Shown: piece after piece, positions 7,099 through 14,315 of the stretch
How positions within the stretch are numbered: position 1 is the first letter of the stretch
Layout of the letters: the number at the start of each line of letters is the position of its first letter
Assembly (NCBI GenBank): GCA_964571215.1
Contig: CAZMZZ010000037.1
Span: 1-15,234, forward strand
Reading direction: 5' to 3'
Length of the DNA: 15,234 bases
Origin: CAJWPI01 sp964571215
GTDB taxonomy: Bacteria; Pseudomonadota; Gammaproteobacteria; Magnimaribacterales; Magnimaribacteraceae
Notes under the pieces: model-generated
Told to the model about the DNA's origin: nothing
Databases searched by the model: none
What the model saw: only the letters and a program-made list of their open reading frames with translations
Made by a program: the position numbers and the translations under genes

Positions 7099-7965
7099 AT
7101 GAATAAGAAAAAGAAAGATTATATTAAATATACTGTAAAAGGACCTGTTTCGATTATTTCTTTAAATAGACCTGACTATAGTAATGCACAGAACGGTGCT
7201 ATGACTTATCAACTTGATGATGCTTTTAGGAAAGCAATGGATGATGATAATGTCAAAGTAATAATACTAAAAGGTGAAGGTAAGCACTTCTGTGCTGGTC
7301 ATGACATTGGGACTCCTGATAGAGATTTAGATAAGTCTTATGAAATAAAGTCTATGTGGTATGACCATACAAGAAAAGATGGAGGAGAATTCTATTACGC
7401 TAGAGAGCAAGAGATTTATCTAGGAATGTGCAGAAGATGGAGAGATATACCTAAACCTACGATTGCCATGGTGCATGGAGCTTGCATAGCGGCAGGTTTA
7501 GCTTTAGCTTGGGTCTGCGATTTAATAATTGCCTCTGAAGAATCTTTTTACTCAGATCCCACATTAAAAATGGGATTACCAGGAATAGAATATTTTGGTC
7601 ATCCCTTTGAACTTAATCCAAGAATAGCAAAAGAATTTTTGTTTTTAGGTGAAAAGATTTCAGCCGAAAGGGCTTATCAGATGGGGATGCTTAATAAGGT
7701 AGTGCCCCTAAAGGAATTAGAAAAAGAAACAATAGAAATTGCAAATAAGATAGCAGAAATTCCTTCCTTAGCATTAACCTTAACTAAACAGTCTATAAAC
7801 CACATACAAGACCTTCAAGGACACAGGTCTGGTATGGATACTTCTTTTGGCTATCATCACTTTGCTCATACTCATAATGATTTAGTACAAGGAGAGTATC
7901 TATCTGGTTTTGATGCTAAGAAATTAAAAGAAAAGTCTGAAGATCAAGAGAAAAAGAAAAGCTAG
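7099..7965 (+). CDS. Crotonase-superfamily protein lacking both hydratase glutamates
   Basis: A 288-residue enoyl-CoA hydratase/isomerase-fold protein with an AAGAGG ribosome-binding site 7 nt before ATG. The oxyanion-hole segments are present: HFCAGHDI (63-70) and HGACIAAGLALAW (126-138). Aligned with rat crotonase, however, the two catalytic glutamates (144 and 164) fall on Ala135 and Thr155 with unchanged spacing. Glu164 in PGIEYFGHP (161-169) is a nearby acidic residue that could substitute. An insert at about 72-104 (DRDLDKSYEIK...EFYYAREQ) and a charged tail (274-288) make it longer than usual. The clade with FCAGHDIGTP and MCRRWRDIPKPT is commonly annotated as enoyl-CoA hydratase. Its place between ipdB and ipdC implies a step in ring C/D degradation, perhaps like the second crotonase (ScdN) of Comamonas; this is a guess. 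It is not EchA20, which is encoded at 9023-9781. Confidence 0.85.
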   Translation: MNKKKKDYIKYTVKGPVSIISLNRPDYSNAQNGAMTYQLDDAFRKAMDDDNVKVIILKGEGKHFCAGHDIGTPDRDLDKSYEIKSMWYDHTRKDGGEFYYAREQEIYLGMCRRWRDIPKPTIAMVHGACIAAGLALAWVCDLIIASEESFYSDPTLKMGLPGIEYFGHPFELNPRIAKEFLFLGEKISAERAYQMGMLNKVVPLKELEKETIEIANKIAEIPSLALTLTKQSINHIQDLQGHRSGMDTSFGYHHFAHTHNDLVQGEYLSGFDAKKLKEKSEDQEKKKS

Positions 7966-7971
7966 AAAATA

Positions 7972-9033
7972 ATGTCTAAAGATCTAGATATTTTTCATAC
8001 AAAATTATGCGATCTTCTAGGGTGTAAATATCCATTAATTCAGACTGCTATGGGTTGGGTTTCTACTCCAAATCTTGTTGTTTCAACAATCAATGCAGGG
8101 GGTTTTGGGTTTTTAGCTGCAGCTGTAATGCAAATATCTCAAATTGAGCAAAGTATCAAGAAAATAAAAAAAAGAAGTCAAAATAATTTTGGAGTTAATT
8201 TCCATTTCTTTCAGCCCGATGCACAAAAAATAGTAGATTTAGTCATAAAAGAAAAAGTAAAAGCTGTAAGTTATGGCAGATCACCAGACAAAGAGTCTAT
8301 TAAGAAACTGAAAGACGCAGGGGTCTTGTGTATACCTACTGTGGGAGCAGTTAGCCATGCTTTAAAAGCAGAAGAATTGGGCGCAGATATTATTGTAATT
8401 CAAGGCAGTGAAGGAGGAGGTCATACAGGTAAAGTCCCAACTGATGAACTTCTTTCAGAAGTTATAAAGTCTGTGTCAATTCCTGTAGTTGCTGCTGGTG
8501 GTTTTAAGGACGGAAAAGGACTAGTTTCAGCTCTGGAGCGAGGAGCTATAGGAATAGCTATGGGCACTAGGTTTATGATGACAACTGACAGTCCTGTTCC
8601 TGAAACTACATTAACTAAATATCTAGAAGTTTCAAAAAGTCAGATTACCGTAACAGATAAGTTTGATGGTTTGTCTCATCGTTTAATTAGAAATAAATTT
8701 ATTGAAAAAATAGAAAGTAGTTCCACTACAAGATTATTTTTAATGGCCTTAAAAAATAGTTTAATATACAAAAATATGATCGGGTTTAGTTATTTTGATC
8801 TTATCAAATCTGGGTTTTCTTTATTAAAACAAGACCCCCTTAAACCTGCGCAAGCTTTAATGGCTGCAAATTCTCCTATACTAATTCAGAAAGCAATGGT
8901 AGATGGACTGCCAGATGAAGGAGCTATGCCAACTGGTCTTGTAGCTGGAGAAATTGATAAATTACTTAGCTGTGAGGACCTTATTAACTCTTTAATGAGA
9001 GATGCTAAAAACTTAATACACAATGACTTTTAA
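7972..9033 (+). CDS. ipdC: IpdC, FMN-dependent dehydrogenase of the nitronate monooxygenase family
   Basis: A TIM-barrel flavoprotein of 353 residues, close to the 355 of M. tuberculosis IpdC; ScdK is the Comamonas counterpart. IpdC oxidises the 5-hydroxy-methyl-oxo-octahydroindene-carboxyl-CoA intermediate (5-OH-HIC-CoA) in the lower steroid pathway. Features: PLIQTAMGWVSTPNLV (21-36), GSEGGGHTG (145-153, with the conserved His151), PVVAAGGFKDGKGL (171-184) and AMGTRFMMT (196-204), the last two forming the FMN phosphate site. The C-terminal part, with LMAANSPIL and a G-x-VAGEIDKL stretch, also follows IpdC. It begins six bases after the preceding stop and overlaps the next gene by 11 bases. 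Confidence 0.9.
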   Translation: MSKDLDIFHTKLCDLLGCKYPLIQTAMGWVSTPNLVVSTINAGGFGFLAAAVMQISQIEQSIKKIKKRSQNNFGVNFHFFQPDAQKIVDLVIKEKVKAVSYGRSPDKESIKKLKDAGVLCIPTVGAVSHALKAEELGADIIVIQGSEGGGHTGKVPTDELLSEVIKSVSIPVVAAGGFKDGKGLVSALERGAIGIAMGTRFMMTTDSPVPETTLTKYLEVSKSQITVTDKFDGLSHRLIRNKFIEKIESSSTTRLFLMALKNSLIYKNMIGFSYFDLIKSGFSLLKQDPLKPAQALMAANSPILIQKAMVDGLPDEGAMPTGLVAGEIDKLLSCEDLINSLMRDAKNLIHNDF

Positions 9034-9781
9034 AACAAATATCACCAATCAAGGAATAGCTCAACTTTGCTTATCACATCCTCCGGTTAATGCCCCTGAT
9101 AGTTCAGGATGGAAGGCATTGTCAAAAGAAGTTCTTAGACTTTCTGAAGATCAAAATATAAAAGTCCTAATAATTCATGCGCAAGGAAAGGGGTTTTGTG
9201 CAGGAGTTGACATAAAAGAATTAGCAGAAGATTCTACTAAGATTCAAGAAGTTAATAAGGGTTGTTATGAAACCTTTAAGTCTATAAGGGCCTGTTCAGT
9301 ACCAGTAATTTCTGCTATTCACGGTTTTTGTTTGGGAGGAGGAATTGGTATAGCAGGATCTAGTGATATTGTTATCGCAGCTGATGATGCTTATTTTGGT
9401 TTACCAGAAATAGATAGAGGTGCCTTAGGAGCGGCCTCACATTTAGCTAGAATGTTTCCTTTGCAACACGTAAGAAGGATGATGTTTAGTGCGGAGCCAA
9501 TTGATGCAGAAGAAGCTTACAGATTAGGAGCTATTGAAAGGGTTGTTATGAAAGATGAATTAATGGATACCGCAATCAGTCTTGCAAAAAAGATAGCTGA
9601 TAAAAGTGCTATTGCAGTCAGGCTTGCTAAAGAATCTCTTAATGCAATTGAACCACATGATGTTGATGCAAGTTATCTTCTTGAACAAGAATATACTTTA
9701 AAACTTTATAAATCTGAAGATTCTTCTGAAGCGAGAAAAGCTTTTATAGAAGGAAGAGAAGCGAGATTTAAAAATAAATAA
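9023..9781 (+). CDS. echA20: EchA20-like crotonase, ring-D-opening hydrolase
   Basis: A 252-residue crotonase matching M. tuberculosis EchA20 (about 247 residues), which opens ring D of the HIEC-CoA intermediate to give COCHEA-CoA, the IpdAB substrate. ScdY is the proteobacterial counterpart. Diagnostic stretches: HPPVNAPDSSGW (19-30), GKGFCAGVDIKEL (55-67), GFCLGGGIGIAGSSDIVIAA (101-120) and GLPEIDRGALGAASHLARMF (126-145). Of the two classical hydratase glutamates one is Gly109 and the other is kept as Glu129, the same pattern as I recall for EchA20. The ATG at 9023 lies inside the end of ipdC (11-bp overlap), pointing to coupled translation. Residual doubt concerns only the exact substrate. 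Confidence 0.87.
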   Translation: MTFKTNITNQGIAQLCLSHPPVNAPDSSGWKALSKEVLRLSEDQNIKVLIIHAQGKGFCAGVDIKELAEDSTKIQEVNKGCYETFKSIRACSVPVISAIHGFCLGGGIGIAGSSDIVIAADDAYFGLPEIDRGALGAASHLARMFPLQHVRRMMFSAEPIDAEEAYRLGAIERVVMKDELMDTAISLAKKIADKSAIAVRLAKESLNAIEPHDVDASYLLEQEYTLKLYKSEDSSEARKAFIEGREARFKNK

Positions 9782-9804
9782 AAAAACCCAAACATAACAA
9801 GCAT

Positions 9805-10962
9805 ATGGATTTGCGTTTTACCAAAGAACAAGAATCATTTCGAAAAGAAATAAGAAAGTGGCTCAAATCGAATGTGCCAAAGCAGAAACTTCTCTCCTTT
9901 GATACCAAGGAAGGTTTTGAACAACATCGGAGTTGGGAAAAGAAATTATCCGAAGGAGGGTGGACAGCAATCACTTGGCCTAAAGTTTATGGGGGCAGAG
10001 ATGCTAACTTAATAGAGTGGTTAATTTTTGAAGAAGAGTATTATTTAGCTAATTCACCTGGAAGAGTTAATCAAAATGGGATTTTTTTATTGGGACCTAC
10101 TTTAATTGAATATGGTACTGATGAGCAGAAAGAAAGATTCTTACCTGAAATGATTAGTGGTAAAGAAATTTGGTCTCAAGCTTGGTCAGAACCAAATGCA
10201 GGAAGCGACTTAGCTGCTTTGCAGTGTAAGGCCACTAGAAAAGGAGATAAATATATATTAAATGGTCAGAAAACTTGGTCTTCTAGAGCATCTTTTGCAG
10301 ATTGGGCTTTTGGACTTTTTAGATCAGATCCTAATTCAAAAAGACATCAAGGGTTAAGTTTTCTTCTTTTCCCATTAAATACAGAGGGAATAACCATAAG
10401 GCCTATAAGTCAGCTTGATGGTGAGCAGGGCTTTGCTGAGATTTTTTTTGATAATGCCGAAATACCAGTGAAATATTTGATTGGTAAAGAAGGAGATGGT
10501 TGGTCAATAACTATGGCAACAGCGGGCTTTGAAAGGGGGTTAATGTTAAGGAGCCCAGCAAGATTCCAAGTTACTGCAAGAAAATTAGTTAACCTTTATT
10601 TAGATAAAAAAGAAAACGCTTCATCTGGTATTAGAGAAAAGGTAATCCAATGTTGTCTTGATGCAGAGGCTTATTCTTTAAATACTTACTGGACTGCGTG
10701 CAGATTAATACATGGTGGAAAAATAGGCTTTGAAGCTAGTACAAATAAGATCTTCTGGTCTGAACTCGATTCCGAAATGCATGAATTAGCTATTTCTCTT
10801 CTAGATGTTGAAGGTAGTTTAGGTATAAATGATCCAGTTTCATCTGAAGCTGTAGAGTGGATTAAGGGATTTCTATTCTCTCTAGCAGGTCCTATTTATG
10901 CAGGAACCAATGAGATACAAAGGAATATTATTGCTGAACGAATATTGGGCTTACCAAAATAA
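9805..10962 (+). CDS. fadE31: Acyl-CoA dehydrogenase, FadE31/IpdE1-like (base-bearing subunit)
   Basis: An FAD acyl-CoA dehydrogenase of 385 residues. The flavin/substrate motif is QAWSEPNAGSDLAAL (125-139), followed by NGQKTWSSRA (153-162). The C-terminal IYAGTNEIQRNIIAERILGL lies at 364-383. The mid-protein Glu243 in GFERG occupies the helix-G position used as catalytic base in isovaleryl-CoA dehydrogenase-like enzymes, while the MCAD-type position is Ala366. In M. tuberculosis FadE31 forms alpha2beta2 enzymes with FadE32 or FadE33, one of which is IpdE1-IpdE2, acting before ring D opening. The resemblance to FadE31 is strong (ITWP...YGGRDA, EEEY, ANG...GPTL, LRSPARF). It overlaps the next acyl-CoA dehydrogenase by one base (TAATG), supporting a heteromer with it. 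No good ribosome-binding site is visible in the 23-bp gap. Confidence 0.88.
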   Translation: MDLRFTKEQESFRKEIRKWLKSNVPKQKLLSFDTKEGFEQHRSWEKKLSEGGWTAITWPKVYGGRDANLIEWLIFEEEYYLANSPGRVNQNGIFLLGPTLIEYGTDEQKERFLPEMISGKEIWSQAWSEPNAGSDLAALQCKATRKGDKYILNGQKTWSSRASFADWAFGLFRSDPNSKRHQGLSFLLFPLNTEGITIRPISQLDGEQGFAEIFFDNAEIPVKYLIGKEGDGWSITMATAGFERGLMLRSPARFQVTARKLVNLYLDKKENASSGIREKVIQCCLDAEAYSLNTYWTACRLIHGGKIGFEASTNKIFWSELDSEMHELAISLLDVEGSLGINDPVSSEAVEWIKGFLFSLAGPIYAGTNEIQRNIIAERILGLPK

Positions 10963-12008
10963 TGGATTTTAGATTTACAGAAGAGCAAATTTCTTTTAAA
11001 GATTCCTTAAAGAAACTTTGTGAAGAAAGCTGTACAACAAGCTCTATAAGGTCCTTATGGGATTCATTGGAAAGGTTAGACCAAGCTAGATGGTCTAAAC
11101 TAATTGATCTTGGAGTGGTGGGGTCACTTATTGAGATAGATGAAGGTGGCTTGGGTTTAACTGATATAGATTTAGTTTTAATGGCTGAAGAGTCAGGATA
11201 TCACGCTTTACCGGAACCTTTGTGGGAATTAGCATTATCAGGATCAATATTAAAATACATTCCTAATAACTATGAAGAAAATTGGAAAGCTAAATTAGCA
11301 AATGGCGATTTTTTAATATTAACTTGTCATGAAATCAATAAATTTATTCCTCACGCAGATCTTGCCGATGCTTTTTTTCTTCAAGATGGGGATGGTCTTT
11401 ATTTTGCGAAAAAAGAAGAAATAGAGACAGTAGAAAGAGATGGATTAGATCCTTCCCAACCTATTTTCGAAATTAGATGGAACCCTAAAAAATCTAAGAG
11501 GTTGATGCATAGATCTGATAGTGCAGAAATTTGGCAAGAAACTCTTAATAGAGGAGCATTATTCACATCTGCTCAACTTTTAGGTTTAACTCAGAAAGTT
11601 TTAGATTTATCGGTAGATTACGTAAAGGGGAGAGATCAATTTGGAAAGTCTATAGGGTCTTTTCAGGCAGTTAAACATCTTTTAGCAAATATCCAGGTGA
11701 AATTAGAATTTGCAAGACCTGTTGTTTATAAAGCGGCATATTCTCTAGCTTCAAATAGTCCAGGAAGATATAGAGATGTGTCTTATGCCAAGATAGTATC
11801 TTCTAGAGTAAGTAGGCTTGCATCTAAAACAGCAATACAAAGTCATGGTGCCATTGGATATACATGGGAATCAGATTTACAAATTTTTATGAAAAGAATA
11901 TGGTTCTTAGATGTAATGTGGGGAACTAGTACTTGGCACTTAAAGAGATTAGAGAAGGAAATAATAAATCCTTCTTCAGAAATAGGCCCTGGAGGAACTT
12001 TCGTTTAA
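10962..12008 (+). CDS. Acyl-CoA dehydrogenase, short partner subunit (FadE32/FadE33/IpdE2-like)
   Basis: A 348-residue acyl-CoA dehydrogenase relative, shorter than the ~380 usual for stand-alone enzymes. The N-terminal helical domain (DFRFTEEQISF) and the C-terminal four-helix domain with GRDQFGKSIGSFQAVKHLLA (223-242) and IQSHGAIGYTWESDL (292-306) are clear; the middle beta domain is poorly conserved and lacks the SEPxAGSD motif. Neither usual catalytic glutamate position is acidic: LNRGAL replaces the helix-G Glu and MWGTSTW the C-terminal one. Such subunits pair with a base-bearing partner in alpha2beta2 enzymes, and the one-base overlap with the upstream gene identifies the likely partner. 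I cannot decide between a FadE32 and a FadE33 counterpart. Confidence 0.85.
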   Translation: MDFRFTEEQISFKDSLKKLCEESCTTSSIRSLWDSLERLDQARWSKLIDLGVVGSLIEIDEGGLGLTDIDLVLMAEESGYHALPEPLWELALSGSILKYIPNNYEENWKAKLANGDFLILTCHEINKFIPHADLADAFFLQDGDGLYFAKKEEIETVERDGLDPSQPIFEIRWNPKKSKRLMHRSDSAEIWQETLNRGALFTSAQLLGLTQKVLDLSVDYVKGRDQFGKSIGSFQAVKHLLANIQVKLEFARPVVYKAAYSLASNSPGRYRDVSYAKIVSSRVSRLASKTAIQSHGAIGYTWESDLQIFMKRIWFLDVMWGTSTWHLKRLEKEIINPSSEIGPGGTFV

Positions 12009-12017
12009 AGTATCGTT

Positions 12018-13169
12018 ATGAGTGAAGCTTTTATAGTAGATGCAATTAGAACTCCTATTGGGAAGAGAGGAGGAAGTCTTGCTGGGATTCATTCAGCAGA
12101 TTTAGGGGGGCACGCCTTGAAGGGTTTATTAGAAAAAACTTCTTTAGATCCATCTTTAGTAGAGGACGTTATTTTCGGATGTGTAGATACAATTGGTTCA
12201 CAAGCAGGTGATATAGCTAGAACAGCTTGGCTAGTAGCAGGTTTACCAGAAGAGGTACCTGGGACAACTGTTGACAGGCAGTGTGGTTCTTCCCAGCAAG
12301 CAGTACATTTTGCTGCACAGGCTGTAATGAGTAATACCAATGATGTAGTTATTGCTGGTGGAGTTCAGAATATGAGTCAAATACCTATATCATCAGCTAT
12401 GTTAGCAGGTCAAGAGTACGGATTTTCAGATCCTTTTAATGACTCAGAAGGCTGGAAATTGCGTTACGGAAAGGGAGAGGTATCACAATTTAATTCAGCT
12501 CAAATGATTGCAGAAAAATGGGGATTCTCAAGATCTGATATGGAAATTTACTCTCTTGATAGTCATCAGAAAGCCATTGAAGCAATAGATGGAGGGAAAT
12601 TTACAGATGAAATAACACCTTTTGGTGAATTTTCTCAAGATGAAACTCCCCGTCGAGATACTTCATTAGAAAGAATGGCTTCTTTAGAACCCTTAAGAGA
12701 AGGGAGCTCTATCACTGCAGCAGTATCAAGCCAAAATTGCGATGCTTCTTCAGCAATATTAATTGTCTCAGAGAAAGCTTTAAAAGATCATCAGTTAACA
12801 CCAAAGGCAAGAATTCATCATATGAGTGTTAGAGCAGATAATCCCATCTGGATGTTAACAGCTCCCATTAGAGCTACCGAATATGCATTAGAAAGATCTG
12901 GAATGTCTTTATCAGATATTGATCTTGTAGAGATAAATGAAGCTTTTGCTTCTGTAGTTATGGCTTGGCAAAAAGAAACTTCTTTTGATATGAATAAAAT
13001 CAATGTCAACGGAGGAGCGATTGCTTTAGGGCATCCATTAGGAGCAACCGGGACAAGACTAATGACAACACTTCTTCATGAAATGCATAGAAGAAAAGTA
13101 AGATATGGATTGCAAACAATGTGTGAAGGTGGTGGTCAAGCCAATGTAACAATTCTAGAAAGATGCTAA
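12018..13169 (+). CDS. fadA6: FadA6-like thiolase of ring C/D degradation
   Basis: A 383-residue thiolase (M. tuberculosis FadA6 about 386). FadA6 releases acetyl-CoA or a similar unit from the open-chain 6-methyl-3,7-dioxodecanedioyl-CoA formed after IpdAB action. Catalytic set: nucleophile Cys89 in TVDRQCGSSQQ (84-94), NEAF (307-310), His339 in GGAIALGHPLGATG (332-345) and Cys369 in TMCEGGGQANVTI (367-379). Stretches such as AGGVQNMSQIPISSAM (113-128) and the N-terminal VDAIRTPIGKRGGSLAGIH (7-25) are almost those I recall for FadA6. No targeting signal is present. It starts 9 bp after the preceding stop and ends 6 bp before the next gene. Confidence 0.92.
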   Translation: MSEAFIVDAIRTPIGKRGGSLAGIHSADLGGHALKGLLEKTSLDPSLVEDVIFGCVDTIGSQAGDIARTAWLVAGLPEEVPGTTVDRQCGSSQQAVHFAAQAVMSNTNDVVIAGGVQNMSQIPISSAMLAGQEYGFSDPFNDSEGWKLRYGKGEVSQFNSAQMIAEKWGFSRSDMEIYSLDSHQKAIEAIDGGKFTDEITPFGEFSQDETPRRDTSLERMASLEPLREGSSITAAVSSQNCDASSAILIVSEKALKDHQLTPKARIHHMSVRADNPIWMLTAPIRATEYALERSGMSLSDIDLVEINEAFASVVMAWQKETSFDMNKINVNGGAIALGHPLGATGTRLMTTLLHEMHRRKVRYGLQTMCEGGGQANVTILERC

Positions 13170-13175
13170 AAATCA

Positions 13176-14315
13176 ATGGAATTTGCATTTACAGAAGAAC
13201 AAGAGATACTAAGAGATACAGCTAATTCCTTTTTGGAAGATTTTTCAGATTCACAAAGTATTAGAAAGGCTATGGAGTCAGAACTAGGATTTGACCCTGC
13301 CCTTTGGAAAAGAATGGCAAATGAAATGGGTTGGTTGGGTATCTTGGTTCCAGAGAATTATGGGGGGTTAGGTCTTTCTTGGGTTGAGTTAGTTGCTTTG
13401 ATGGAACAAATGGGTAAAAACTTATTGTGTAGTCCCTTTCATCCTACTGTTTGCTTAGGTGTAAGTTGTATTCTTGATGCAGGTAACGAAGAGCAGAAGT
13501 CTACTTTTTTACCACAGATTGTTGCTGGAGATCTTATAGTTACTCTAGCTTGTTTAGAGAGTAGTGGTAGTTGGTTACTGAAAGGAATAGAAACAACCTT
13601 CAAAAAGAATGGAGAGGAGTATTGTTTGAGTGGTGTTAAGAGATTTATTCCTTATGGTCATTCTTCAGATTTAATCATAGTTGCCGCTAAAGATGAAGAT
13701 AATGCAAATTCTGAAGACTTAAGCCTCTTTTTAGTGAGATCTGATCATCCTAATATTTCAATTCAACAATTAGTTACTATGGATCAGACTAGACCACAAG
13801 CAGAGTTAAAATTATCTAATCTTAAATTAAGCAAGTCCAACCTTTTAGGTAAGGAAGGTGATGGTTGGGAGGTACTAAAGAAAGTAAGAAGTTTAGGGGC
13901 TCTAGGTATAGCAGCAGATCAAGTAGGAGGGGCTCAAAAATGCCTAGATATGACATGCAAATATGTATTGGAGAGAGAACAATTTGGAAGAAAAATTGGT
14001 AGTTTCCAATCTATTAAACACCGTCTTGCAGATATGATGGTTCTGGTAGAGTCAGCTAGATCTTCTGTTTATTACGCTTCATGCTTAGTTAAAGAAGAAA
14101 ATCATAAACTAGAAGAAGCAACATCAATAGCAAAGTCGTATTGTTCAGAGGCATATTTTAAATGTGCTTCCGACTCAATCCAATTACATGGTGGGGTCGG
14201 TTTTACTTGGGAATTTGATGTACACCTTTATTTTAAAAGAGCTAAGTCTTCTGAAGTTGCTTTTGGTAGTCCGCAGATACATAAAGATAAAATAGCAAAC
14301 TTTTTAGGTATATAG
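13176..14315 (+). CDS. Acyl-CoA dehydrogenase family protein without canonical base
   Basis: A 379-residue, full-length acyl-CoA dehydrogenase fold: N-terminal FTEEQEILRDTANSFL (5-20), PENYGGLGLSWVELVALMEQ (59-78), and C-terminal REQFGRKIGSFQSIKHRLAD followed by IQLHGGVGFTWEFDVHLYFK. The usual SEPxAGSD flavin motif is degenerate (LESSGSWL, 117-124). Both glutamate positions are lost (RSLGALGIA in helix G, AFGSPQI near the C-terminus). These features mark a beta-type subunit. The next gene, a base-bearing FadE30-like protein, starts immediately after its stop, so the two probably form one enzyme, comparable to the ScdC1/C2 or ScdD1/D2 pairs of Comamonas; the pairing is inferred from gene order. 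Confidence 0.85.
   Translation: MEFAFTEEQEILRDTANSFLEDFSDSQSIRKAMESELGFDPALWKRMANEMGWLGILVPENYGGLGLSWVELVALMEQMGKNLLCSPFHPTVCLGVSCILDAGNEEQKSTFLPQIVAGDLIVTLACLESSGSWLLKGIETTFKKNGEEYCLSGVKRFIPYGHSSDLIIVAAKDEDNANSEDLSLFLVRSDHPNISIQQLVTMDQTRPQAELKLSNLKLSKSNLLGKEGDGWEVLKKVRSLGALGIAADQVGGAQKCLDMTCKYVLEREQFGRKIGSFQSIKHRLADMMVLVESARSSVYYASCLVKEENHKLEEATSIAKSYCSEAYFKCASDSIQLHGGVGFTWEFDVHLYFKRAKSSEVAFGSPQIHKDKIANFLGI

Noticed and set aside
7099..7965. Assigning this crotonase as EchA20
   Set aside because: EchA20 signatures (GVDIKE, LPEIDRGALGAASH) are in the protein at 9023-9781; this one belongs to another clade.
12089..12340. Minus-strand ORF of 83 codons inside fadA6
   Set aside because: It is the complement of the catalytic-cysteine region of the thiolase and is explained by that gene's codon use.
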